NCBI GenBank assembly: GCA_015680685.1
Contig: MNCI01014464.1
Coordinates: forward strand, 124,233-167,553
Length of the DNA stretch: 43,321 nucleotides
From: Gnetum montanum
Lineage: Eukaryota; Streptophyta; Gnetopsida; Gnetales; Gnetaceae
Reading direction: 5' to 3'
Positions 31,387 to 43,130 of the stretch are shown piece after piece. The notes under the pieces are model-generated. The model had not been told where the DNA came from. It did no database searches and saw only the letters and a program-made list of their open reading frames with translations. Position 1 is the first letter of the stretch; the number at the start of each line of letters is the position of its first letter. Position numbers and translations under genes: made by a program.

Positions 31387-31404
31387 TAGCGTTGTTGTTG
31401 GGAA
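31387..31404 (+). other. Primer-binding site of B1, tRNA-Asp type
   Basis: TAGCGTTGTTGTTGGGAA differs from the Athila-type tRNA-Asp complement at six positions, every one C-to-T or G-to-A. Confidence 0.75.
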
Positions 31405-31558
31405 CTTAGTTTAGCTAAGTGCACTAAGCAGAAAAAGACTATGAAGTTACACAAAGATGTTGTAAAAATCACATAATGAAACACTATCATCCATTACGAG
31501 AATAATTAAAGAAATAATTAAATACCAAAAAGCATACTATTCTTAACCCATAACTAAT

Positions 31559-33545
31559 ATGACTTCTTCTCATAGGGAAGAATCTCCACCACATATTGGT
31601 GAATCTAATCTACTATGGAAAGCATGAAAGAAGCCCTAAGAACTGAGGGTTGTTTATTCTCATCTAGATCCTTATAATCTGGGTTTCACCTTCACTCTAC
31701 ATCAAGATAAACAAATGTGCTAGAGGAACATGGAAGGTAACATTATGTTGCTCCTAGATTGATCTGTTCCCACCATGTTGATGACCAACCTCTTCAAGTT
31801 TGGCATCATTGCATTTAACTTAGAATATGGATTCCAAGACTATACCTATAGGGACCATCAACCCATCGATGCCTAGTAGAAGAAAGATTGGTACATGGAA
31901 GCGTTATATGAGGCTTCTAATCGCAAGAGGACTGCAACCCAATTATTCTTGCAACAACATAAATAGGATGAGGATTCCTTTTTTGACCATTCCTAATACA
32001 CAAATTCTCCTCCTCTCTATGACAAGGAGATAATTAACCAAAGGTTACAATCAACTTTGGAGAACTTTGGTGATGGAAAAATTGGATCTTATGATCAAGG
32101 GGCCTCAAAAGATAAGAATCCTAGCCAATCATCTAAGGGAAAGAATAATGATAAAAAGAATGCCAAAGAAAAGCATAAGGATTAGGGGAGGGACTGAAGG
32201 AGGAAAACTAGTAGGCATCATTCTCTTAGTTCTCCTTTTTTATCCTCATCATCCTCTTCATCTTCATCCTCAAACTCTGATAGGAAAAATAGGAGCAGAG
32301 ACAAAAGGAGAAGTAGCTAAGATAGGGATGGGGATGAATATCTGGATAGAGATGAATGCAAATCTTTATAAGATGATCAAGATCAAGGATAAGAACAACC
32401 ACAAGTAGGAGAGTAGCATCATATAGATTGAAGGCATAATAGAACTCATCATAAAAATCATGGTCATGAAAAGGATCACCATGATTATCATGACTATGAT
32501 GAGCCTCTGCTGGCTACTTGGAATATCCTCAACATTTTAGAGGCAATTAGAATTCCAACAAGACATTAAAAAGATAGTAGAATTAAGAGGTTCGATATGA
32601 ATAATATGGTTTGAAGGGTGATATAATTCAAATCCACAAAATCTTCTCCAATCCTTTCATGATAGTTGTACCTTGTAGAACATGGAGAATGAATGACAAA
32701 AGCTAAAATTATTCCCAAGGAAACTCACTGAGGAATCATAAAGTTGGTACTGGTTCGTAGAACCTAAATCCATTCGCTAATGGAGTACTATGTTGGAGCT
32801 TTTCAACGAAAAGTGCCAAATGTACCCCAAAGTGTTTAACTTGTGAAGACAAATCCAAGGATGCAAACATGAAAATCATAAGTCCTTGGATGTAGCCCTG
32901 GGTAGGTATTACTCTTTGTTGGACCTATGCCTAGGCCATGGATACTTCCAAAGGGAACAACTCCACCATATCATAAATGGGCTCAAAAATAAAACAAGGA
33001 AAATCATTGGGGTTTATGCCCAAGGAAGACCTTTTGAGATGCAAGCTCATTGGATTCAAAGGCTAATAGATCATGTGACTAAAGAGGATAGATAGCCAAA
33101 AAATATGAAAGTGTAGAAGAGTATAATAGGGACCCATTCATTCATAAAAGGTAGGTGCATTACTATGAGTTAGTAGGGAGACACTACTTGATGAAGTCAT
33201 GTAGAGGAAAACCTTGCTATACAGAAATTTGTCATTGAAATATCAGCTAAGGTAGATAAAATGTGGAACTCCTTAAATGAAAAGTTCCAAATAGCTCTGA
33301 AAATTATAGAGAAATGAAAAGAGAAAGGGATTAGTAGTAAAAAGAAAGAAAGAAAGAAGAAGGACATAGAGCAGGGTTATTATCAAAGTAAGGGTAAAGC
33401 TGTAGTGGTTGAAGATGTTGCAAGTTCTAAAATAGATGATGATGACTATGAGATTTGCCAATATGAACATCCTAAGAAATGTTACCCAGTGCTTTCACAT
33501 CTACAAGAGTTTGGGGAATATGCATTGCATCCCAAGTTTGCAAAA
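31559..33545 (+). pseudogene. Gag remnant of B1
   Basis: The ATG at 31559 follows the PBS by 150 bp. A block with FTLHQDKQMC and MEGNIMLLLD (about 31690-31760) matches A1. A Ser/Arg/Lys/Asp-rich stretch follows, with a run of Ser codons (about 32090-32400). Then comes the capsid domain: DEPLLATW, LEAIRIPTRH, RFDMNN, KLIVLVRRT-like decayed text and VALGRYYSLLDLCLGH (about 32500-33100). The tail has YEICQYEHPKKCYPVLSHLQEFGEYALHP (about 33450-33530). Gag is broken by many stops and shifts. It is the same Gag type as in A1 and A2, so families A and B are related Athila-like lineages. Confidence 0.8.
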
Positions 33546-33859
33546 AGGTAAGCACCCAAGTAGTTGCTGATGAGACAACTGAAGTTTGATGCTAGATTAC
33601 CTTCATAGTAGAGATGTCACATCATCTGTGACTAACTCACAAGTCATATCCATGGAGGAATGGTTCAAAGTTAAAGAGATCATCAAGAAAATGAATGGTT
33701 AGATCTAAATCCAATTGAAATCCCACACTTATGACTATCACTCATAAGTAAAATCAAAGATTTTATCCTAACTTCTAATATCCAGCTCAAGGGTGGAAAT
33801 TAATTGATTTAACTAAATTAATATAATATAATATCAGCATAAATAATAGAAGATTACAA

Positions 33860-34080
33860 GGGAGACATCACCTAGGAGATAAGGTTCTTTATTAGAACCC
33901 CATTTACCTACCACAACACACAAAATTTTAGATGCTATGGGAAGGGTCCTATATTATTCATGTAACTTTTCCTTCTAGGGCCATGATGATTTACCACCCT
34001 TCTTGCCCAAACAAGGGGTTTCTAGTCAACATTCAACATGTAAAACCTTTCCTCGAACCAAGGATAACCAATAACATGGA
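33860..34080 (+). pseudogene. C-terminal tail of B1 integrase
   Basis: The translation shows GDKVL, then WEGSYIIHVTFPSRAMMIYH (about 33950-34000) and GFLVNIQHVKPFLEPR (about 34015-34065). These are the GPY/F-type module and last VNxxxxKPFLE block of Athila-like integrase. Protease, RT, RNase H and the integrase core are missing between this and gag, so an internal deletion of several kilobases is inferred. Confidence 0.7.
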
Positions 34081-36107
34081 CATCTTAAATAATGGATAAG
34101 CATGTTCTATCTTTCGAATCTCCTCCATCCAACTCAATTATGAGGGAGATGGCCACCCATGTTAAACTTCTATGAAGGCTAAGTTTTTCATCTTTTTGTT
34201 TTACATCATTCTTTATACATTTTTCAATTTTCAATTTTCTTAAATATTTTGAAAGTTATTTTATATATTTTACCTTGTTTATATTCCCTTACATGTTATT
34301 TTCTTATTTGTTCATTAGGAATCTTGTGCTCTCAACATAGCTACTACTACTATTGGAAGTTCATTTAATACTATATTTAATGTTTGGATTGATTATGCAA
34401 TGACTACATTTTGCCTTAGGATTATGCCATCGATTAATGGAGCATTAATTTTCCAATGATATCAGGTAGCGAGTCCACATCATCCATCCATTCCACTAAT
34501 TCTATGAGGTTTTTCATCTTGGAAGCATGAGGTTCTTTCATAAGTGCAACTTAAAAAGAATCAATGATCTTGGTACTAAACAAAATTGGAATGGACCAAG
34601 TGGAATGGACAAGGTTGTGGCTTCAAGCGGATTTGTTACTTTCTATATCCAACTTCCTTCTTGAGTTTTATGGGCATTCTCAGTGGTCTCTTAGCACTCC
34701 TACTATTAACTATAATGAGAAGCATGTCTTTGCATGGTGTGGCTCCCATAAAAAAACATGGAAATTCAAAGCACATCCCTTAGATATCATAATGGACTAT
34801 AAGTACTAGTTATGGGGTTGAAAAGACATGGTACCCATGATTGAAGGCATCTCTCTAACTAAGGTTCTTCCTCTCTTCTTGATTATTTTTTCTTCTCTAC
34901 TTAGAGTGATGGTTGTCCTTTGGGGACGGTCATAAACTCTTGTTGTTTGAACATTCAAGATATGGAAATGTGAAATCATTGAATGTGGATGGACCTAGTT
35001 CCAACTGAGGATGGAATAGTATCTAGTCATCTTAATCACATGCTTCATAAGGACTTCATATGACTAGGATGTGAGACTCCATTATCATTTTTTCTCTCTC
35101 ATTCCTCTACTCTTATCATCGACCACCTCACTGCCTCCTATCATGGTCAATTACTATGTCTATTATGGTATGTCCTAATCTTTCAATGATCTGTTACATG
35201 AATTAGATTTTTAACTACTTATAATCATCAATCATCCTTGGTGCCTACGAACTTCTTAGTATAAGGGCATGTAAGGATATTCATGGCATGAGCCTACTTT
35301 GGGGAGGATTCACTTGCATGCCCCTTGGTCTTATTCCAGTTAAACTTCCTATCTTTAGTCATTTTTACAATCGATTCCATCATTTCCGTTTTGAACATCT
35401 AGTTTTGCATCATTTTGACATCCACATTTCATCCAAATCCAATTCCTTCTCCTTTCCCAAAAAAATTAATACCTTCTTTTATGTTTTTCCATTCTTCTAT
35501 GCTTTTCTAGCTTTATTTGGGCTCTTGTTTCATCTTCCAACTCTTTCAAAACCCTTAGTTTTTATTTGGGAAAATCTCTCAAATAACTTTGTCAACACAT
35601 TTCCATCGATGTAGCCTAGTGCATTGATGCATCCTCATCGACACATCCTTGTCAACGTAACATAAAAATCCTATAAATAGGTGCAATACTTAGCCATTTT
35701 TCATCATTTTCTTCAACACAGTTGATGAGTTTTTTCATTTTTTTGAGACCAAAGACCTTCCCAAAGCTCTAACTTCCAAACTGCTCACCTAATTCATCTA
35801 ATTCTTCAATTTCCTAGTTACTAGAGGTAATCTTTATGTTGTGGGGACGAAAAACCTTTGGTTTATGATAGAAAATTTTCTAGAATTTTTCTAACTTCTA
35901 AAGATTTACCCATTAAAATAATATTAAAATACTTATCCTAAATAGGGTTAAATTTCACAAAAAACTTTAGTAGTAGATTAATAAAATAATAAACCTACCA
36001 TGATCACAAACAAGCCTAAGTGTAAGCTAATCCAATGAAAAATATATCAAAAGGAACTAAGGATTATAAACTAAAATGCTAATCTAGGGTTACATTTGTG
36101 ATTGTAG
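34081..36107 (+). other. Region between integrase and 3' ORF
   Basis: Long and mostly noncoding. It includes open frames at 34564-34809 and 35288-35614 without known motifs. A U3-like promoter segment is at 35590-35690 (separate entry). GTGATTGTAG ends directly at the ATG of the 3' ORF and would make a plausible splice acceptor. Confidence 0.45.
35590..35690 (+). promoter_or_regulatory. U3-like segment with TATA box inside B1
   Basis: CATCGATG, CATTGATGCATCCT and CATCGACACATCCTTGTC are followed by a TATA box CTATAAATAG (35671-35680). The 14-mer CATTGATGCATCCT also occurs in the B1 LTR U3. The segment stands about 430 bp before the 3' ORF and could be an internal promoter for it. That is an inference. 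Confidence 0.4.
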
Positions 36108-38940
36108 ATGGCACCAAAGAGGGAAGCACTAGCAGGAGGATCCTTGGCAACCAAGGGAAAAGCACCCAAGAGGAGGAAAGGACCAGCAACAACCACAGTA
36201 GTCCCAAGAACAAGAGGCCAAGGCAATGAGATCTCTTTGAGGAGAGCTCAAATTAGAATATTCTTGGTATATTCTCACTACAAAAACTAACAAATCCAAG
36301 TAGGATGAAGCTCCTAGGCCAAGGCCTATCCTCGAGGTCACACTAACGGAGGCCTTCCTAGAATGAATCAAATCTAAGGAGGTTTAAAGTTTAGTTCTTC
36401 AAAAATTAAACTTTGGATCCTTCTTAGAATTGGCACTGGAGGAAGTCTGCACTCAACTACAAGGATCTTCAATGTGGCTCATTCTCTTCTCTAGTGAAGA
36501 ATGATACATAGAAAATACCTACCTATTATAAAACAATAGGTAAGGAGACACATTTGTCAAACTCAAAGATATCATAGCCTCATACTCGGTTGAGGCCATT
36601 GTGGAGGCCCTCAATTTGCCTAACACCAAGGTACCATTAGTAGAGATCATGACCCAGGAAGATCTAGAGGTTAAGAAAGAGTGGACCCAATGCTACTATG
36701 GGCTGGACCATAAGGTGTACAATGCACTCACAAAAGAAAAACATGCTTACTTCAAAATCATGACCTATTACTTGAATCCCACATTGAAGCCAAGCAAGGT
36801 CACATCCTTCTCTACCCATGCATGCACTACTTTAAGCAACAAACTCCTAGTAAACCTTCCATAGCTTATCTATTTAGAGATAGAGAAGTGCTTCAAAGAA
36901 AACAAAAGAGGAAGGAAGACACTCCTATTTTTATGCCTCTTTAGAAAACTTTACAAAAGGAAAGGCATAGTGTGTTATGCCAATGATATAATTCATCATG
37001 CTCCTACCACATCCTTGAAGGAGAATATGAAGGATAAGGTAGCAATGAAGCTACAAGAGGAGGAGAGGCTACCATCATCACCATCTACAAGATAGATCAC
37101 ATTGGATGCACTTGCAATTGTAGAAAGGCTCTAGAAACTCTACGAGCAACAATTGTAGCAACAACAAGGTTCGACAAGTGGTGGGAAATCATCAATTTAC
37201 CATTCAACACTTAGTTATCTAAATGAAGTCACAAGGACTATCAATTGGATAGAGGAAACTACCCAGCTATTTTCCACACAAAGTCATCAAGTGCCTATAA
37301 GAAAAAATCCTACTTCTTGGAAGGTTATAATGTTCATCCCTAGACAAGAGTTCCCTAAAATTTCTAGGAATGTTGCAACATTCTTGATGCACTTGGAGCA
37401 AGGTGAGGGGACAATTTTTTTGGTGATGTAGCACTAAGGACAAGAAACAGTGATAGAGGTAATGGTCGATAAGGTACTTGAAGCCCAAAATGCTCCTACA
37501 ACATTTGTCCTAGACATTGCTGTAATGGTAGATATTCAAATATCCTTAAAATTAGGAAGTGGTTGATTAAGTGTAGCCCAACATAAGGAAGTGTTGGAAT
37601 GATTGGTGGAATATGGACAATCACTTCTAGAGATCTTTGATCTTCCAAATGAGATTATAACAACCCAATTAGAGCTGCTAAAGATGAAAGGTAAACTTCT
37701 GAGCGTCATCACCCAACTAAAGGCAACCACCATGGAGAACCAATGGTTGGCTGCCAAGGTTACAGAATTACAAACACGTCTCTATGACCTTATCATTCTT
37801 AACCTTAAACTCATAAAGGATGAAGCTTTCCAATAGCTTTAACACAAAATAACAGAGGTTGAAATATAAGAGGTTGTAGTCTTTGACACATCCTTGTCAG
37901 AGGCTATGGCATTCAACATGAACCAAGATTTATCACAAATCTGTAAGTAGAATTTGGTTCTCATCAAGGACATTCATCACTTGCAAATAGTTGAACAACA
38001 AAAAGACCAGATGGTCAAATTTGTTCAACAATAGTAGGAATAGCTAGTTAAGGTGAATCTTGATTTGAGGAGGTTAGTAGCAGAGAATAGAAATCTCTCA
38101 ATGGAGGGAGTTCATGTGCTTCATTAGAAAATGTCTATCAAGAGAGTTGCGTGGAAGAATAAGGCTTTGAAGTTTGAATAGATCAATCATCATTATAGGG
38201 ATCAGGTTGGGCTCCTTAAGAGGTAAACAAGAAGGAAATTCAATTAGCCAAGATGAACATGAACTAGTCCCTCCACCAACTCTAGCAAAAAGGTGATGTG
38301 TGGTACCAAATCTTTGATGGCCTAAATGCATATAAGAAGCCAAAAATCTACCATAAGGAGTTGCAAATAGAAGAGATGATGAAGTACATGGAGCTTACTA
38401 ACCTCTGTTATGCAAACTTGGCTATGCTAACAATAGGGACACTGAGAATCGAATTGGAGAAGTAGATGGCTAATTCCTACCTCTTCTGGAAGGTGGAATT
38501 TAAGCATCATAAATATATTAAGTAACAACTGGAAATAGCCAATGTAGAGCTTGAAGTTCTTAAGAGTAAATTCATTGAACAATGATCTATTGCTGAGAAC
38601 TTGGCTAGACAAATGAATGACTACCATGAGCTGCATAACCTAGTAAAGATGTTCGACATCAAATGTAAACAATTCTCAACCTAGTTTATCAATGCTAAGG
38701 AGATGTTTCCTACAATGTCGTGCCTATGGAATATCTTTGTGCCAGCCTACATTGGTAAAGCTATGTGAACTATGTATAATCCATGAGGTAAGGAAGAGAG
38801 GATGAAAGCATTACTAAATGTTTTCAAGCTTTCACTAGTAGCTACAGGTCAACCTCAACCACCTCCATCACCATGAGTGCTAAAATTAGGCAATGGGCCT
38901 TCAATGCCACAAGATCCTTCACCTCCAAGAAATATTTGAT
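36108..38940 (+). pseudogene. 3' ORF of B1: basic N-terminus, conserved middle domain, long coiled coil
   Basis: The ATG at 36108 starts a Lys/Arg-rich segment (KGKAPKRRKG). A middle domain (about 36370-37000) has FVKLKDIIASYSVEAIVEALNLP, WTQCYYGLDHKVYNAL, YYLNPTLKPSKV and LIYLEIEKCF. A Gln/Ser-rich stretch leads to SYLNEVTRTINW (about 37205-37245). The last 1.5 kb is Glu/Lys/Leu-rich with heptad-like spacing (LAAKVTELQTRLYDL, IVEQQKDQMVKFVQQ). The tail is Pro-rich (QPQPPPSP). It would have had roughly 900 residues and is now broken by about 20 stops or shifts. B2 (7600-9690) carries the same ORF. The middle domain faintly resembles the plant transposon / envelope-like domain. No membrane segment was seen and the function is unknown. 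Confidence 0.65.
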
Positions 38941-39162
38941 AATTCACCTTGTCTTCAGTAATTCAAGGGTACCTACTAGAATTTTGTAAATATATGAAAT
39001 TTTCTTATCATAAACACCAATTTTGTAATTTTGTATAATCTAGCTATCTATCTATTTTTGTATCTATCTATCTATTTTTTAGTTAATAAATTTCATACTT
39101 CCCCAAATTTTATAAGAAGTTTAATCCTACTTTTGTTTACTTAAGGACAAGTTTTCAATCAG

Positions 39163-39173
39163 TCATGGGGATA
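39163..39173 (+). other. Polypurine tract of B1
   Basis: TCATGGGGATA directly before TGATGAG; same as at B2 apart from one base. Confidence 0.75.
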
Positions 39174-40290
39174 TGATGAGTATCATCATAATAGGTTGCA
39201 TCGACATGGCCCCATCGATGCATGATGCATTGATGCTGATGTAGGCGAAGCCTATATAAATGCATGCACCAACCAAATTTATGGTAAGTTAATTCCATAG
39301 CGTAGCAAATTTCTTGCAGTTTTCTATCACTTGAAGTAGAATATTTTCCTCCGAGTGCTCGCAATGTGAATAAAAGAGATTGTACAACTCTTTATTTGAG
39401 TGTCATGTACTTGGACACTTTTGTGTGAATGACAATAAAGATGAAATTTTTAAAATTCATTGTAACACTTGGATAGTTTAATCTTCTCATTCACACTTTA
39501 TTTTTAATGCACTTTACATTCCTCATCTTAAGTAATTAATGCATTTAACCATGAACACATGAGTATGACCACTTCAAGTGTAACATATAACGCTTAGTAA
39601 TCCCAATAATGGTCATTTGGTATGCTCAATAATCATCACTTGGTAATCTAGTAGGATTAATACTATTTTAGTATGTGTATGGTATGTGGGAATAACTAAT
39701 TAGGATAGTTAGTCACTAAAATAGATAAGTAGTTAATTAGTCAATCATTAAACCTTCATTTAATTCACCATGTACTTAGGATGAAAATACATATAAATAC
39801 CAACAAAAATAGATATCAACAACCTCAACTCATATCTAACTCATTGTAACACTTGGATAGTTTCATCTTCTCATTCACACTTTATTTTTAATGCACTTTA
39901 CATTCCTCATCTTAAGTAATTAATGCACTTACCCTTGAACACATGAGTATGGCCACTTCAAGTGTAACATATAATGCTTAGTAATCCTAATAATGGTCAT
40001 TTGGTATGCTCAATAATCATCACTTAGTAATCTAGTAGGATTAATACTATTTTAGTATGTGTACAATATGTGGGAATAACTACTTAGGATAGTTAGTCAC
40101 TAAAATAGATAAGTAGTTAATTAGTTAATCATTAAACCTTCGTTTAATTCACCATGTACTTAGGATGAAAATACATATAGATACCAACAAAAATAGATAT
40201 CAATAACCTCAACTCATATCTAACCATGTGCACAAATAGCACAAGTGTGACTTAGGAAGACAGTGATCACATGACCCCTTGATTCATAGT
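39174..40290 (+). mobile_element. 3' LTR of B1, with internal duplication, cut by element A2
   Basis: Starts TGATGAGTATC and follows the 5' LTR (30540 on) until CCCCTTGATTCATAGT (40275-40290). The 5' LTR continues there with TTATGATT. The 1117 bp minus the 384-bp duplication leaves 733 bp, matching the 738 bp of 5' LTR up to that point. TATA is CCTATATAAATG (39251-39262). The rest of the LTR should lie beyond A2, outside the window. Confidence 0.88.
39457..40224. repeat. 384-bp tandem duplication within the B1 3' LTR
   Basis: Positions 39457-39840 are repeated as 39841-40224 (both start TCATTGTAACACTTGGATAG). The copies differ at few positions, for example ATTTAACCATG versus ACTTACCCTTG. The 5' LTR has only one copy, so the duplication arose after insertion or during the last replication. 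Confidence 0.9.
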
Positions 40291-41088
40291 TGATGGGACG
40301 TGATATCGCATGGGCCGTGATATCGCGTACGTAATATCACAGTCCACTGCAATGTCTATAAATAAGAGGCGGCTCTCCCTTGTTCAAAACATTAGAGTAG
40401 ATTGTAGCTAAACTCTGGCAATTTGATCCCTCTAGAGATGGATTATTTTCCCGTGTCTGCCCGCAGTGTGGTGAATGTAATTGTACGACATCCTTTATTC
40501 GAGTGTGACATACTTGGACATGCACATGACCAGAAATAAAGATCAAGATTACTTCATCATTACATCATTCACTTTGTTTATTTATTTATTTAAATATTAT
40601 TTACTGCTTTCCTAATTAGTTCCTCTCACCTTTAAACTCCTAATAATGTGGAATGAGTATGACTTGATTACAAGCATTTAAGTGTGACTACTTGGTAACC
40701 CAGTGGCATACCTAGGATCTGCGCTTGGTAATCCTAGTGGTAATCATGCACGAAGTCCAAGATGTGTACGGATAATCACGGAATGGATGCTCATCGCACT
40801 TAGGCTAGATTAGATTCTCTTACCCTTTCTCTCCTAACTTAGCGTAGTTAATATTATTTTCCATTACCTTCAGGAGTAGCATTAGATTAGGAACACATCA
40901 TACACCTCACTCTGGACTAAACCATATGTGACAAATATAATACTAGTCTAGGTGGGAAGATAGCGAACTGCAACCTAAGGTTAACGATCTAGGTGCCACA
41001 ACTAGTCCGTCTGCGGAGTTCGATCGAATCGCGCGTGAAAATGCTCATATTCGTATGGTTGAGTGTAGAGGTATCTCGTCACTCATCA
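40291..41088 (+). mobile_element. 5' LTR of Athila-like element A2 (family A)
   Basis: 798 bp, TGATGGGACG to ACTCATCA, matching 2101-2909 and 15131-15923. U3 has the GATATCGCG palindromic cluster (40299-40341, including the near-palindrome GTGATATCGCGTACG...) and TATA CTATAAATA near 40356-40364. It is inserted in the B1 3' LTR, so it is younger than B1. The expected 5-bp duplication is ATAGT (40286-40290). Confidence 0.9.
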
Positions 41089-41089
41089 T

Positions 41090-41107
41090 TGGCACCGTTA
41101 CCAAGGA
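41090..41107 (+). other. Primer-binding site of A2, tRNA-Asp type
   Basis: TGGCACCGTTACCAAGGA, one base after the LTR. It differs at four positions from the tRNA-Asp complement, all G-to-A, and is the best-preserved of the A and B copies here. Confidence 0.85.
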
Positions 41108-41232
41108 CGATGCTAGTTATCTAAATTAGTTATATCATACAAGGTCGTTGTAAAGAACTTAACGATATATCTCTTAGGAAGAAGAAATAATTATTAAAAA
41201 GTCACACGTAAATTCACACACACTTTACAACA

Positions 41233-43130
41233 ATGCCTCTCTTACAGGACCATAATAATGCCACACTTAGTGAGGAAGTTCATTAGAGAACCAACGAACT
41301 ATATGACAATGAAGATTAGAGTATGCAACCTGAAGTGGGGGTTTCTTATAAACATGAACGAAAGCAACGTGATCCCAACACACGAAGGCATAACTTACCC
41401 GATGATGATGAACCCCTACTAGCCACTACAAGCTTAACGCAAATACAAGAGGCCATTCGAATCTCCCGTAGGCATCGTGAAAAGAGTCGTCTACCCAGGC
41501 TCGATTTAAACAACTTCCCTACTTTTTCAAGAGGCTATGACTTAGATCTGCATCAACATTTACAAGCCTTCTATGATGCCTGCGCATGGAACAACATTGA
41601 TAATGATTGGCAAAAACTTAAGCTCTTTCCTATGACACTCGTTGACCAAGCAAAAGTATGGTATAGATTGTTAAAACCAAATTCAATACGACATTGGTCA
41701 ACAATGGTAGAAGCCTTTAACAAAAAATATCAAACCTACGCAAGAGTGTCAGCCTTGAGGAAACAAATCCAAGGATGGAAACAAGCACAACATGAACCCT
41801 TGGACATGGCCTTAGAAAGATATTATGCACTGTTAAATAACTGTCCAGGCCATGGGTTTTCCGAGGAAAGGCTAATGTACCATATCATTAATGGCCTATG
41901 TAATGAAACAAGAGAGACCTTAGGGATGTATGCCCAAGGTCAATTATACAAACTATGAACCCATCAAATCCAAGAGCTTATTAAGAGGGTAGCAAAAGAA
42001 GAAGGAGAATTAGCTAGATGGGAGAGTGTTGAAAAACATCAATGGGACTGAAATTTCAACTTAACAAAGGTCCATGATCATAACAAGGAGAAATCAACCA
42101 ATCTCAAGGTGGAAAAATCATCTTTGCCAATACAACAATCGTTAGAAGAAGCCGAGGCAAAGATCAATAAGATGTTGGAATGGATGTATCAAAAGTGTGG
42201 AGAATTTATCAACACCATTGGAGATAGAGTTTTGACAACCCAAGAAGTAGGAAAAAACAGTAGACATTCGGAAAAAAAGAATGAAGGGAATAAGTGCTCA
42301 ACTGCCAATCCTATGTATGAATGCAACATATTCCTGTACGATCACCTCAAAGGCTAATGCCTAATATTGTTACATCTACATGAGCATTGGAGAAACACGT
42401 TACATCCAAAGTTTGTACAGGGATACTGTGTTCGATCACAGTGGCAACAACCCCAGTTGTGGGGGAGACCACCCTTAGACTAGAGACACCCTTCATGTTA
42501 TCCGGATCCAAACGCTTATCTAGTTCAACATCCTGCTTCTCCAACTGGGCCACCACACTTTATCTCACCGCAGTACTATTGTCCACAATACTATCAGCCC
42601 ATACCTGCAACACAACCACCACCTTGTGCACCTTATACTCCTCCTAACTTTCAACATTCTCATCCTTTCCCTCCTTCCACAGTGCCACCAACTATTCCTA
42701 AGGTACTTGCCCCACAACAACAACCCATGAATAACACTTGTGCTACTACTTCCAATAACAGTGAGAAACCTCCTCAACATCAAAAGCGCCCCTTCTTTAA
42801 ACATGGCCGTAAGAAGGGACAACACAATTTCGAGGCCACTGCATCCTTCAGCTCAGCACAAGCTCAACACTATGGTGTACCCTTATCTTCGAATCCAATG
42901 CCTCATGTTACTTTATCAAGGCCACCAATTAACACTCCAACAACCATACGTCCCAATGAACACAAATATGGGAGGCATTATCCCAATCCTTGCATACCAT
43001 CTAATGGTCCCAAATATCATAGTGGGTCAACTCATTATCCGTGAACTACATCGTATAAAGTGCCCCACTATGCTCATTATAATCAAGTGTGTGAACCCCG
43101 AGGGGATAAGTATGGCCAAGTTTTAATACT
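41233..43130 (+). pseudogene. Gag of A2, best-preserved copy
   Basis: The ATG at 41233 is in frame with the long open stretch 41323-41958 after two stops. The capsid-like retrotransposon gag domain is clear: DDEPLLATTSLTQIQEAIRI, LDLNNFPTFSRGYD, DWQKLKLFPMTLVDQAKVWY, LRKQIQGWKQAQHEPLD and MYHIINGLCNETRETLGMYA. A stop at about 41956 is followed in the same frame by IQELIKRVAKEEGELARWES. Further pieces are EEAEAKINKMLEWMYQKCGE (42109-42357), a LYDHLKG block and a long Pro/Gln/Thr-rich tail (42540-43040). Unlike A1 and B1, the N-terminal half is short, with no FILHQDE block. Pol should follow beyond the window. Confidence 0.88.

Noticed and set aside
42347-42825. Minus-strand frames opposite the A2 gag tail
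   Set aside because: Antisense shadows of a Pro/Thr-rich gag segment.
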